Assembly (NCBI GenBank): GCA_040753075.1
Contig: JBFMHA010000056.1
Coordinates: 1-24,910 of the forward strand
Direction of reading: 5' to 3'
Source of the DNA: UBA6814 sp040753075
GTDB taxonomy: Bacteria; Desulfobacterota; Desulfovibrionia; Desulfovibrionales; Desulfovibrionaceae
DNA length: 24,910 nt
Made by a program: the position numbers and the translations under genes. Shown one piece after another: positions 1 through 8,900 of the stretch. The notes below the pieces were generated by a model, which worked only from the letters and a program-made list of their open reading frames with translations, searched no databases and was not told where the DNA came from. How positions within the stretch are numbered: position 1 is the first letter of the stretch; every line of letters starts with the position of its first letter.

Positions 1-535
1 ACAGGAGGTGGAACAGGGTCAGGGCGAAGCGCGGCCCGGCCGTGGGGATCCCGAGCAGGGCCACGGCGGCCGGGTCGGCCAGCTCGCGCAGGGCCGGGAA
101 CAGCACCAGCCCGTACAGCCGCGGGGCCAGGGACAGAGGCGCGCCGAAGTGGGCCAGGTTCAGGCCGTAGGCCGCGGCCGCGGCGATGGCGAAAAGGAAG
201 AGGTATTTGCCCTTGCGCCAGCCCGGGGGCGGCGGGTCAGGCCTTCCCCCCCGGGGCCGCAGGGCCCGGTGCGCCGCGTCCAGGGTGGTCCCCAGCGGGC
301 AGACGTGGGAGCAGAACACCCGGCCCAGGAGCGCGGTGGCGGCCAACACCCCCAGCGCGGGCAGGCCGGCCGCGAGAAGGACCTTACCGGCCAGGCAGGC
401 GGCCAGGAACAGGCCCGGGTCCAGGCGCACGAAGATGTCTTCAGGCAGGCCCGGGACCAGGGGCCAGGCCGCGGCCCAGAGCAGGGCCAGGAACAGGGCC
501 AGGCTCACCCCCTGGCAGGCGCGGCGCAGGCTCAT
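1..535 (-). CDS. NapH-like 4Fe-4S membrane protein (3' end cut off by window edge)
   Basis: The reading frame begins at an ATG at 535, 15 bases after the stop of the DUF362 gene, and leaves the window after about 178 codons. The visible part has hydrophobic stretches at about residues 9-27, 40-70 and 108-128, so it is an inner-membrane protein. After the second stretch comes GRVFCSHVCPLGT, the CxxxCP motif seen in NapH/CcoG/RnfH-type polyferredoxins, which pass electrons between quinol or another donor and periplasmic partners. Further Fe-S motifs would be expected in the missing C-terminal part. Close spacing behind an exported DUF362 protein suggests that the two work together in a membrane redox step. 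The substrate cannot be told from the sequence. The family call is fairly safe; the role is inference. Confidence 0.8.
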   Translation of the reverse strand, partial: MSLRRACQGVSLALFLALLWAAAWPLVPGLPEDIFVRLDPGLFLAACLAGKVLLAAGLPALGVLAATALLGRVFCSHVCPLGTTLDAAHRALRPRGGRPDPPPPGWRKGKYLFLFAIAAAAAYGLNLAHFGAPLSLAPRLYGLVLFPALRELADPAAVALLGIPTAGPRFALTLFHLL

Positions 536-550
536 GCCGACACGGGCCGG

Positions 551-1495
551 TTAGACGGCGACTCTCGCCACCCGCAGGTTCTCGATGTCCATGCGCCCGA
601 ACCCCCGCTCGTGGGCGATGCGGATGTGCTTGACCTGGCGCGGCTCCACCTGCCGGTCGTACCAGCGGAACATGGAAACGGCCAGGGCGTCGGCGGCCAC
701 CATGTCCCGGCCGGCGATGACCGTGTCGGGCCGGTCCACCTTGCCCGGCCCGCCCGGGCCGTTGGTGGTCAGGACCCGGGTGGCGTCGATGACCGCCAGG
801 TCCGCCTTGAGCCGGGTGCAGAGGTCCACGATGGCGGTATGCAGGTCGTGCCGCGAGTGCATGACCCCGCGGTCGTGGATGAGGCCCATCATGCCCTTCA
901 TGGAGAGGCTCACCCCGGCGCTGCCGTGGTGCTTGGCCACCGGCGCGGCGATGAGCACGTCCGCCTCCAGGACCTCGGTCATCACGTCCGTGACCTTCAT
1001 GGACACGCCCCGGGGCAGGGGGGTCTCCCGGAACAGGCCGCCGGCCTTGATCCCCTTGACCTCGCTGCCTGGAACCACGGCGCAGGCGGCCTGGATGCCG
1101 CTCTGCTCCAGGCACAGCTCCACCGAGCTGAGCGGGTTGTCCACGATGGACACCTTGCCCGCCCCGGCCTCCCTGCACATGACCGCCAGGGCCCGGACCA
1201 CCTCGGGATGGGTGGTGGTGGCGCTGTCCACGCCCTGGGCGAAGCTCATGTTGGGCTTGATGAGCACCTTCTGCCCGGGTTTGACAAAGGCCTTCATGCC
1301 CCCGAGCAGCTCCACCGCGGCCCGGGTCGCGGCCGCCGGCGAGCCGGTGGCTGCCGCCAGGTCCGGCGCGGCGTCGGCCAGGACCGAAGACGGGGCGAGA
1401 AGCCCGGAGGCCCCGGCCGCCAGCCAGGCCGCGCCCGCGGCCTGCCACTTCAGGAACTCCCGCCGCGTCACGCGGCCGTTGCGGTTGCGGGCCAT
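551..1495 (-). CDS. Tat-exported DUF362 domain protein
   Basis: This 314-residue protein starts at an ATG preceded by AGGAGGT nine bases upstream. The N-terminus has a twin-arginine motif (TRREFLK, about residues 10-16) followed by an alanine-rich hydrophobic stretch, so folded export by the Tat system is expected. The mature part matches DUF362: VLIKPNMSF near residue 80, a THPEVV stretch, a VAKHHG segment and a GMMGLIHDRG segment. DUF362 proteins have no settled biochemical role. Some are fused to ferredoxin domains, but no CxxCxxC cluster is visible here, so any Fe-S centre would come from the partner encoded just downstream. Family membership is well supported and the function is unknown. 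Confidence 0.88.
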   Translation of the reverse strand: MARNRNGRVTRREFLKWQAAGAAWLAAGASGLLAPSSVLADAAPDLAAATGSPAAATRAAVELLGGMKAFVKPGQKVLIKPNMSFAQGVDSATTTHPEVVRALAVMCREAGAGKVSIVDNPLSSVELCLEQSGIQAACAVVPGSEVKGIKAGGLFRETPLPRGVSMKVTDVMTEVLEADVLIAAPVAKHHGSAGVSLSMKGMMGLIHDRGVMHSRHDLHTAIVDLCTRLKADLAVIDATRVLTTNGPGGPGKVDRPDTVIAGRDMVAADALAVSMFRWYDRQVEPRQVKHIRIAHERGFGRMDIENLRVARVAV

Positions 1496-1504
1496 GGCTT
1501 TTTT

Positions 1505-1530
1505 ACCTCCTAGCCTGAGGGACTAGCAGG
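1505..1530 (-). promoter_or_regulatory. Strong Shine-Dalgarno inside a possible hairpin, DUF362 leader
   Basis: On the minus strand AGGAGGT (1505-1511) lies nine bases before the ATG of the DUF362 gene. The arm CTAGGAGG (1506-1513), which contains most of it, can pair with CCTGCTAG (1523-1530) in seven of eight positions across a nine-base loop. That pairing would hide the ribosome binding site. The ribosome binding site is firm; the hairpin is a reading of the sequence only. Confidence 0.5.
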
Positions 1531-1568
1531 TTTCACGGCGGAGGGGAACCGGGGGGGTATCGGGCAAA

Positions 1569-1646
1569 AGGAAGGGGGGGGCGGCAGAGGGGGGCCCCCC
1601 CAACAGAAAGCCCGCCCCCATANNNNNNNNNNCGCCCCCCCTTCCT
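1569..1646 (-). terminator. Probable intrinsic terminator of the rlmN-hisI-hisG operon
   Basis: Fifteen bases after the hisG stop codon the minus strand carries an arm AGGAAGGGGGGGCG (1633-1646). Its complement is at 1569-1583, differing only in G-run length (seven against eight). The distal arm is followed by CTTTT on the minus strand. Between the arms lie a second G6/C7 palindrome (1589-1601) and the ten-base assembly gap. The placement between two transcription units fits a terminator, but the loop length is uncertain because of the gap. Confidence 0.5.
1623..1632. other. Assembly gap (10 N)
   Basis: Ten consecutive N mark a gap of unknown true size. It is flanked by long G and C runs and lies within the loop of the hisG downstream hairpin. 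No gene is interrupted. Confidence 0.99.
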
Positions 1647-1660
1647 GAAGCGCGACAAGA

Positions 1661-2551
1661 TTAAATAACCTTGTTCAGGGCGTATTCGATGATGCCTTCG
1701 GCCCCCAGGTCGTGGAGCTTGGGCACGAGGTCGCGGACGACGGACTGGTGCACCACGATCTCGATGGACAGCCAGTGCGAGTTGTAGAGATGGGCCACGG
1801 TGGGCGAGGTGAGCGCGGGCAGCAGGCCCATGATGCTCTCCATCTTCTCCTCGGGCACGTTCATCTTGAGGCCCACCAGGCTCTCGGCGCGCAGCGCGCC
1901 CTGGAGCATCATGTCCAGCTGCTGGATCTTCCTGCGCTTGAAGGGGTCTTCCCAGGCCGTCTTGTTGGCGATGAGCTGGGTGTTGGTCTGCATGAGCTCG
2001 GCGATGATGCGCAGGCCGTGGGCCTTGATGGTGGTGCCGGTTTCGGTGACCTCCACGATGGCGTCGGCCAGGCCCTCGACCACCTTGGCCTCGGTGGCGC
2101 CCCAGGAGAACTCCACGGTGATGGGGATGCCCGCGTTCTCGAAGTAGCGGCGGGTGAAGCCCACCAGCTCGGTGGCGATCTTCTTGCCGGCCAGGTCCTC
2201 GGGCCGGCGGTAGGGGGAGTCCCCGGCCACGGCCAGGACCCAGCGGGCCGGCCGGTTGCTCACCTTGGAGTAGACCAGGTCCGAGACCACCACCACGTCG
2301 GACTGGTTCTCCAGGATCCAGTCCTTGCCGGTGAGGCCGCAGTCCAGGGTGCCGGTGTCCACGTAGCGGGACATCTCCTGGGCCCGGCACATGGAGCACT
2401 GGATCTCCTTGTCGTTGACCTCGGGGAAATAGTTGCGGTGGTGCTGGCGCACCTTCCAGCCGGCCTTTTCCAGCAGGGCGATGGTGGCCTCCTGCAGGGA
2501 GCCTTTGGGGATGCCGAACTTGAGCACCGGACCGTTGTTGGTGGGAGCCAT
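1661..2551 (-). CDS. hisG: ATP phosphoribosyltransferase, long form
   Basis: HisG catalyses the first step of histidine synthesis, joining ATP and PRPP to give phosphoribosyl-ATP. The 296-residue product begins MAPTNNGPVLKFGIPKGSLQ. The ATG shares its A with the TAA stop of hisI, and a full AAGGAGGT ribosome binding site lies nine bases before it inside the end of hisI. Family features are GIPKGSLQ near the N-terminus, SWGATEAKVVEGLADAI, and the phosphate-binding ETGTT segment around the middle. The length and the extra C-terminal part (from about residue 215, KMNVPEEKMESIMGLLPAL onward) mark the long form, which carries an ACT-like regulatory domain for histidine feedback and needs no HisZ. 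An open frame continues upstream of this ATG, but it is only the other-frame reading of hisI. Confidence is high. Confidence 0.96.
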   Translation of the reverse strand: MAPTNNGPVLKFGIPKGSLQEATIALLEKAGWKVRQHHRNYFPEVNDKEIQCSMCRAQEMSRYVDTGTLDCGLTGKDWILENQSDVVVVSDLVYSKVSNRPARWVLAVAGDSPYRRPEDLAGKKIATELVGFTRRYFENAGIPITVEFSWGATEAKVVEGLADAIVEVTETGTTIKAHGLRIIAELMQTNTQLIANKTAWEDPFKRRKIQQLDMMLQGALRAESLVGLKMNVPEEKMESIMGLLPALTSPTVAHLYNSHWLSIEIVVHQSVVRDLVPKLHDLGAEGIIEYALNKVI

Positions 2552-2925
2552 TATTTGTAGACCTCCTTGGGGTCGAACACCTGGGGCGAGCAGTCGCGCT
2601 CCTCGCCGCCCGCCAACTCGCGGAAGAAGCAGGAGCGGCGTCCCGTGTGGCAGGCCGCGCCGCCCACCTGCTCCACGAGGTACAGGATGGTGTCGTTGTC
2701 GCAGTCCAGGCGGATGGACTTGATCTTCTGCACGTGGCCGCTGGCGCCGCCCTTGCGCCACAGGGTCTGGCGGCTGCGGCTCCAGTAGTGGGCCTCGCCG
2801 GTGGCCAGGGTGGCCTCCCAGGCCTCGCGGTTCACGTAGGCCAGCATGAGCACCTCGCCCGAGGCCGCGTCCTGGGCGATGGCGGGCGCCAGCCCGCCGC
2901 ATTTGGCGAAATCAGGCTCGAACAT
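2551..2925 (-). CDS. hisI: Phosphoribosyl-AMP cyclohydrolase
   Basis: HisI opens the adenine ring of phosphoribosyl-AMP in the third step of histidine synthesis. The 124-residue protein carries the metal-binding DCDND motif (residues 74-78) and the CHTGRRSC motif (92-99), with the usual SRSRQTLWRKG segment before them. It is the stand-alone cyclohydrolase without a fused HisE domain, and no hisE lies nearby. Two starts compete. The ATG at 2931 overlaps the rlmN stop as ATGA but has AAGG directly against it. The ATG at 2925 has AAGGA five bases away and gives the shorter MFEPDF start, so I prefer 2925. The stop overlaps the hisG start by one base, so the two are probably translationally coupled. 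Confidence 0.95.
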   Translation of the reverse strand: MFEPDFAKCGGLAPAIAQDAASGEVLMLAYVNREAWEATLATGEAHYWSRSRQTLWRKGGASGHVQKIKSIRLDCDNDTILYLVEQVGGAACHTGRRSCFFRELAGGEERDCSPQVFDPKEVYK

Positions 2926-2927
2926 GG

Positions 2928-3992
2928 TCATCCTTGCTGCGGATCGTCGCTTTTCCCGAGATGGGCGGCCCGAAGCTGGCCGCAGGCGGCGGAAATATCG
3001 CTTCCCTTGCTTTTGCGCAAGACCGCGGTCATGCCCTTGTCCCATAAAATCTTTTCGAAGGCCAGCACGGCCTCCGGGCTGGGGGCGGCGAAGGGCAGGT
3101 CCGGGGAGGGGTTGTAGGCGATGAGGTTCACCTTGCACTTCAGGCCGGAGAGCAGGCGCACCAACTGGCGGGCGTGCTCGGGCGCGTCGTTGACCCCGGC
3201 CAGGAGCACGTACTCGATGGTGATGCGCTGGCGCGGGGTGAGGGGGTAGTCGCGCAGGGCGGGCATGAGCTCGTCCAGGGGCGCGGCGGCCGCGGCCCTG
3301 GGCATGAGCCTGGCGCGAAGCTCCTGGGTGGGGGCGTGCAGGGACACGGCCAGGCTGGCCAGGCCGCTGGCCCCCAGCTGGCGCATGGGCCCGGGCAGGC
3401 CGCAGGTGGACACCGTGGCCCGCCGGGTGGAGAAGCCCAGCCCCTGGTCGTGGGTGATGACCGCCAGCGCGCGCAGAAGCTCGGCCAGGTTGAGCAGGGG
3501 CTCGCCCATGCCCATGAACACCAGGTTGCGCAGGTCCTTGGGGTCGCGGCCCTGGTCCTTGAGACGCCGGCGCGCCACCAGGATCTGGGCGGCCATCTCG
3601 CCCGCGGTCATGTTGCGGGTGAAGCCGCCGGCCCCGGTGCTGCAGAAGGCGCAGGCCATGGGGCAGCCCACCTGGGAGGACAGGCACTGGGTGAGGTGGT
3701 CCTCCTCGGGGATGAGCACGGTCTCCACCAGCGCCCCGTCGGCCAGGCGGAGCAGGAGCTTCACCGTGCCGTCGGAGCTCACCCGGGTGTCCGCCACCTG
3801 CGGCCAGACGATGGCCGCGGTCTCGGCCAGCTTGCCGCGCAGGGCCTTGGACAGGTTGGTCATGGCCTCGAACTCGGCCGCGCCCTTCCGCCAGAGCCAC
3901 TGGAAGAGCTGGGCGGCTCGGAAGCGGGGTTCGCCCAGGCCGGCCAGCCAGCTTTCCAGTTCGGGAAGGGTCAGGTTCAACAGGTCGGTCAT
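2928..3992 (-). CDS. rlmN: Dual-specificity 23S rRNA/tRNA adenine-C2 methyltransferase (radical SAM)
   Basis: RlmN methylates C2 of A2503 in 23S rRNA and of A37 in some tRNAs. The 354-residue protein has the radical SAM cluster motif CPMACAFC (C110, C114, C117), a conserved C103 seven residues before it, and the C-terminal C337 in the SAACGQL segment. That is the full set of cysteines needed for the methyl-cysteine mechanism. GMGEPLLN, the SAM-binding GGE-like segment, and SLHAPT follow in the expected order. The ATG at 3992 has GGAG eight bases upstream. It is the first gene of an rlmN-hisI-hisG unit: its TGA lies within or just before the hisI start region. A possible ilvD terminator lies upstream, so rlmN probably has its own promoter, although none stood out. 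Confidence is high. Confidence 0.95.
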   Translation of the reverse strand: MTDLLNLTLPELESWLAGLGEPRFRAAQLFQWLWRKGAAEFEAMTNLSKALRGKLAETAAIVWPQVADTRVSSDGTVKLLLRLADGALVETVLIPEEDHLTQCLSSQVGCPMACAFCSTGAGGFTRNMTAGEMAAQILVARRRLKDQGRDPKDLRNLVFMGMGEPLLNLAELLRALAVITHDQGLGFSTRRATVSTCGLPGPMRQLGASGLASLAVSLHAPTQELRARLMPRAAAAAPLDELMPALRDYPLTPRQRITIEYVLLAGVNDAPEHARQLVRLLSGLKCKVNLIAYNPSPDLPFAAPSPEAVLAFEKILWDKGMTAVLRKSKGSDISAACGQLRAAHLGKSDDPQQG

Positions 3993-4020
3993 GGCGATTC
4001 ACTCCGGCTCGATGACAGCC

Positions 4021-4059
4021 CAAAACAAGCGGGGTACCCAGGGGCCGATGGCCCCTGGG
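4021..4059 (-). terminator. Probable terminator after ilvD
   Basis: A perfect 10-bp stem (CCCAGGGGCC at 4037-4046 pairing with GGCCCCTGGG at 4050-4059) closes a three-base loop 42 bases after the ilvD stop on the minus strand. It is followed, after about a dozen bases, by TTGTTTT. The stem is certain. The U-tract is a little far away, so termination is likely but not proven. It separates ilvD from rlmN. Confidence 0.5.
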
Positions 4060-4101
4060 CCGCCGGAGGCCCTCTTTCCTCCGCGCCGGTCCGCGCGTCG
4101 G

Positions 4102-5769
4102 CTAGTCCTCTTCCTTGTACACCGCGCCCTGGGCCGCGGAGCGGACCATCCTGCCGTAGCGGCGCAGGAGCGGCGAGGCGACGTGCTTCTCGGGCTTGAC
4201 CAGGCTCCGGGCCCGGCGGGCCAGTTCCGGCGCATCCACCAGCAGGTCCAGGGTGCGTCCCGGGATGTCCACCCGGATGCGGTCGCCGTCCTGCACCAGG
4301 GCGATGGGGCCTCCGTCCGCGGCCTCGGGCGACACGTGGCCGATGGCCGCGCCGCGGGTGCCGCCGGAGAAGCGGCCGTCGGTGATGAGCGCCACCTCGC
4401 CGCCCAGGCCCATGCCGGAGATGGCCGAGGTGGGGGTGAGCATCTCGCGCATCCCCGGCCCGCCGCGCGGCCCTTCGTAGCGGATGACCACCACGTCGCC
4501 GGCCGCGATGCCGCCGCCCAGGATGGCGGTCACCGCGGCCTCCTCGGAGTCGAAGACCTTGGCCGCGCCTTCGCGAACCATCATCTCCGGGGCCACGGCC
4601 GACTGCTTGACCACCGCGCCGTCCGGGGCCAGGGACCCGTAGAGGATGGCGATGCCGCCCTCCGGGGAATAGGGGGCCTCGGGGGAGCGGATGACCTCGG
4701 GGTCCAGGACCCGGGCCTTCAGGTCGGACAGGTTCTCGCCCAGGGTCCGGCCGGTGGCGGTGAGGGCGTCCAGGTGCAGGAGCCCCTTGCCCGCGAGCTG
4801 GCCCATGACCGCGGGGATGCCGCCGGCCCGGTGCAGGTCCTCGATGTGGTGGCGCCCGGCCGGGGAGAGCTTGCACAGGTTGGGGGTGCGCTTGCTCACC
4901 TGGTCGAAGACGGACAGGGAGAGGGGCAGGCCGGCCTCGCCGAACACCGCCGGCAGGTGGAGCACGGTGTTGGTGGAGCCGCCCAGGGCCATGTCCACGG
5001 CCACGGCGTTCTCCACGCTCTTGGCGGTGACGATGTCCCGGGGCCGGATGTTCTTCTCCAGGAGCTCCATGACCTTCATGCCCGCGGCCTTGGCCAGCCG
5101 GACCCGTTCGGCCGTGGGGGCGGGGATGGTGCCGTTGCCGGGCAGGGCCAGGCCGATGGTCTCGGACAGGCAGTTCATGGTGTTGGCGGTGAACATGCCG
5201 GCGCAGGAGCCGCAGCCCGGGCAGGCGCAGGCCTCCAGCTCGGCCAGCTCCTCCTCGTCCATCTCGCCGCGGCGGACCTTGCCCACGGCCTCGAACACGG
5301 TGATGAGGTCGGCCTTGCCCCAGGCCCCGGCGAACATGGGGCCGCCCGAGACCAGGATGGAGGGGATGTTCAGGCGCAGCATGGCCATGAGCATGCCGGG
5401 CACGCACTTGTCGCAGTTGGGGATGCAGACCAGGGCGTCGAAGGGATGCGCGCTGGCCATGATCTCGATGGAGTCGGCGATGTTCTCCCGGCTGGGCAGG
5501 GAGAAGCCCATGCCCGCGTGGTTCATGGCCAGGCCGTCGCATACGGCGATGGCCGGGAACTCCAGGGGCGTGCCGCCGGCCAGGCGCACCCCGGCCTTGG
5601 CCGCCTGGGCCAGGGTGTCCAGGTGGATGTGCCCGGGCACCACCTCGTTGGCCGCGTTGCAGACGCCCACCAGGGGCCGGGACATCTCCTCCCGGGTCAG
5701 GCCCAGGGCGTGCAGGAGGCTGCGGTGGGGGGCCTTCTCCAGGCCGCCGGTCATCTTCTTGCTGCGCAT
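4102..5769 (-). CDS. ilvD: Dihydroxy-acid dehydratase
   Basis: IlvD dehydrates dihydroxy-isovalerate and dihydroxy-methylvalerate to the 2-oxo acids that lead to valine, leucine and isoleucine. The 555-residue length is normal for the family. It begins MRSKKMTGGLEKAPHRSLL, a typical start for this branch, with GAGGAG seven bases before the ATG. Fe-S and active-site landmarks are visible: AVCDGLAMNHAGM (about 75-87), NCDKCVPGM (118-126, C119), CPGCGSCAGMFTANTMNCLSE in the 183-205 range, and DGRFSGG with a GHVSPEAADGG segment near the C-terminus. No other ilv gene lies beside it. It has its own promoter at 5799-5827 and a terminator-like hairpin downstream, so it is probably a single-gene unit. 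Confidence is high. Confidence 0.96.
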   Translation of the reverse strand: MRSKKMTGGLEKAPHRSLLHALGLTREEMSRPLVGVCNAANEVVPGHIHLDTLAQAAKAGVRLAGGTPLEFPAIAVCDGLAMNHAGMGFSLPSRENIADSIEIMASAHPFDALVCIPNCDKCVPGMLMAMLRLNIPSILVSGGPMFAGAWGKADLITVFEAVGKVRRGEMDEEELAELEACACPGCGSCAGMFTANTMNCLSETIGLALPGNGTIPAPTAERVRLAKAAGMKVMELLEKNIRPRDIVTAKSVENAVAVDMALGGSTNTVLHLPAVFGEAGLPLSLSVFDQVSKRTPNLCKLSPAGRHHIEDLHRAGGIPAVMGQLAGKGLLHLDALTATGRTLGENLSDLKARVLDPEVIRSPEAPYSPEGGIAILYGSLAPDGAVVKQSAVAPEMMVREGAAKVFDSEEAAVTAILGGGIAAGDVVVIRYEGPRGGPGMREMLTPTSAISGMGLGGEVALITDGRFSGGTRGAAIGHVSPEAADGGPIALVQDGDRIRVDIPGRTLDLLVDAPELARRARSLVKPEKHVASPLLRRYGRMVRSAAQGAVYKEED

Positions 5770-5798
5770 GGGGAACTCCTCGCGAACGGTGTCCGCTG

Positions 5799-5827
5799 GT
5801 TGTAGACCGAACCGGCCGGTCCTTCAA
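5799..5827 (-). promoter_or_regulatory. Sigma-70-type promoter of ilvD
   Basis: On the minus strand TTGAAG (5822-5827) and TACAAC (5799-5804) are separated by exactly 17 bases. Each matches the sigma-70 consensus at four of six positions. Transcription would start near 5792, leaving a leader of about 22 bases before the ilvD ATG. There is no room for a leader-peptide attenuator. Confidence 0.55.
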
Positions 5828-5961
5828 GGCGCAGGGAGGGGCCGGCCGGCCCCGGGCGCAGCCCGGCGGAAGGACATGATTTATTTTTCCCGGCCGGGGC
5901 GGGCTTGCCAAGAGCGCGGCCGGCACATATGCACGGGATGCCGGCAACGGGCAGGACGATC

Positions 5962-8900
5962 ATGGGCAAGCAGGACAACACCGCGGATACGCCGCTCCAG
6001 GTGGATCTGGAGCGGGCCAGGCGGCGCATTGCCGAGCTGGAGTCGGCCCTGGCGTCCTGCGTCCGGGGCGATTTCTCCTTCCAGGTGCTGGATGCCGTCC
6101 CCACGCCCATCTTCGTCAAGGACGAGGATCGCCGCTGGGTGTACCTGAACCGGGCCTTCCTGGACGCGGCCGGCGTGCCGCGCGAGGAGGTGCTCGGGAG
6201 GCTCGACAGCGACCTCTTCCCCCAGGAGCAGGCCGACGTGTGCCGGGCCATGGACGACCGGGTCCTGGCCACCGGAGAGATTAACGTCAACGAGGAGGAC
6301 CTCACCTTCCGCGGCCGGGTGCGCCTAGTCCAGGTGGTGAAGAGCCGGTTCGTGGACCCGGGCTCCGGCCGCCGCTACATCGTGGGCTACCTCACCGACA
6401 TCACCGAGCGGCGGGAGCTGGAGGAGGTGCTGCGGCGGGCCGAGCGGGACCACCGCAACATCCTGGACTCGGTGAACGCCATGATCTGGCACATGGACAC
6501 CGGGGGCCGGGTGATGCGGGCCAACCGCCAGGCCGCCGCCCTTTGCGGGACGACCGTCCAGGCCATGCTGGGCAAGACGGTCCGGGACCTCTTCCCGCCG
6601 GAGTATGCCGCAGCCTACGACCGGGACATCCAGGAGGTGCTGGCCACCCGGCGGCCCAAGCTTGGCGTCATCGAGCCCGGCCCCCACCCGGACGGAGGGA
6701 CCGGCTGGTTCAAGACCGACAAGATCCCCTACCTGGACCGGGAGGGGGAGATGGTCGGCATGACCATCATGGTGGAGGACATCACCCCGCACAAGCGCAT
6801 GCAGGACGATCTGCGCGCCAGCGAGGAGCGCTTCCGGGCCCTGGTGGAGACCACCAGCGACTGCATCTTCGAGTACGACGCCGAGTTCCGCTTCACCTAC
6901 AACAGCCCGGCGTCGGTTCAGATCATCGGCTTCACGCCCGAGGAGCTGGCGGGGACCTCGCCGGCGGACCTCTCCGCTCCGGAGGAGGTGGCGCGCATCA
7001 TGTCCGAGTACGGGCCGGACCTGGAGGCGCGCCGGCCCTACCACAGCCTGCTCCAGCGGTGTCTCCACAAGGACGGGCGCGAGGTTCTGGTGGAGGTCAG
7101 CGCCACGCCGATCTTCGACGCCGCGGGGCGCTTCGCCGGATACCGGGGGATCACCCGCGACGTGACCGCCCGGGAGCGGGCGGCCGAAGCCCTGCGCGCC
7201 AGCGAGGAGCGCTTCCGGGCCCTGGTGGAGACCACCAGCGACTGCATCTGGGCGCATGATTCCGAGCTGCGCTTCACCTACATGAGTCCGCAGTGCCTCG
7301 ACATCCTGGGCTATTCCCCCGAGGAGATGCTCGGCATGACTCCCCTGGACGTGACCGTGCCGGAGGAGGTCTCGGCCCTGCTGGAGGAGTTCGGCCCGGT
7401 GCTGGCGCGGCGGGAGCCCTTCCGGGGTGTGGTCCAGCACTGCCTGGGCAGGGATGGCCGGGTGGTGGCCCTGGAGTCCAGCGGATCTCCGGTCTTCGAT
7501 TCGGCGGGCCGGTTCGTGGGCTACCACGGCGTGAGCCGCGACGTCACCGCCCGGGAAGGGGCGGCCGCGGCCCTGCGCGAGAGCGAGGGCCGCCTGCGCA
7601 TGCTGGTGGAGAACATCCCGGTGCTCATCCACGCCCATGACGAGAACGGCAACTACGTGTTCTGGAACCGGGAGAGCGAGCGGGTCCTGGGCTACAGCGC
7701 CCAGGAGGTGAAGGCCGCCTCCCACATCCGCGAAACGCTCTGTCCCGATCCGGAATACAAGGGTATCCTGGCGGAATGCCACGGCAGCAAAAGGGAATAC
7801 CGCGACATCGAGATTCCCCTGGTCTGCAAGGACGGCGCCCGCAAGATCATCTCCTGGTCCAGCCTGTCCGAAACCTTTCCCTTGCCGGGCTGGAGCATGT
7901 GGGAAACCGGGGTGGACGTGACCGAGGCCCGGGAGGCCCAGGAGCGGCTGCGCCAGTCCTACGCGGATCTGGAGCGGCGGGTCGCCGAGCGCACCGCGGA
8001 GCTGGCCCGGGCCGAGGCCCGCTACCGCTCCATCTACGAGAACGCGCCGGTGGGCATCTTCCAGAAGACCCTGCAGGGGCGGTTCCTGGCGGCCAACGCC
8101 CAGCTGGCCCGGATCTACGGCTACGACACGCCCGAGGAGCTGATGGCCGGGGCGGCCGAAGCTCCGGCCTCCCTGTACGTGGACCCCGCGGCCTGGGCGG
8201 CCATGCGCCGGCTTCTGCAGAACCAGGACCGGCTGGAGAACTTCGAGGTCCTGGTGCGCCGGGCCGACGGCCAACTGGCCTGGACCTCGCGCATGGTCCG
8301 GGTGGTCCGGGACGCCGAGGGCAAGGCGGTGTTCTACGAGGGGTTCGTGAGCGACGTCACGCTCCGCCGCCAGGCCCAGGAGCGGGTGCACTCCCTGACC
8401 CGGGAGCTCCTGCGCGCCCAGGAGAGCGAGCGCCGTCGCATCTCCCGGGAGCTGCACGACAACATGGCCCAGACCCTCTCCTCCCTGGCCATCGCCTGGA
8501 AGACCATGTTCGACGACCACCCCGAAGCGCCCGCCGGGATGCGGCAGCGGGCCGAGGGACTGGTCACCCATCTTTCGGGCCTCATCCGCTCGGTGCGCGA
8601 CCTGGCCTACGACCTGCGGCCCCTGGCCCTGGACGAGCTGGGCCTGGCCCGGGCCGTGCGCTCGCACTGCGAGGAGTTCGCGGACCAGACCGGCCTGAAG
8701 GTGGAGTTCTCGGCCGCGGGCCTGGACGGCCTCCGCCTGGACACGGACACCTCCATCAACATCTTCCGCCTGGTGCAGGAGGCCCTGCGCAACGTGGCCA
8801 AGCACGCCGGCGCGGACCGGGTGGGGGTCAAGCTGGTGGCCTCGCACCCGCACATCCTGGTCCGGGTGGAGGACGACGGCCAGGGCTTCGACATGGCCGA

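Noticed and set aside
3265..5805. Open frame of 846 codons on the plus strand opposite rlmN and ilvD
   Set aside because: Its translation is rich in G, A, R, H and Q with no recognisable motif, and it lies antisense to two clear genes. GC-rich codon bias creates such frames.
5905..5933. Possible promoter TTGCCA with TATGCA 17 bases later, before the kinase gene
   Set aside because: The -10 box matches only three of six positions. Similar matches occur by chance in this region.
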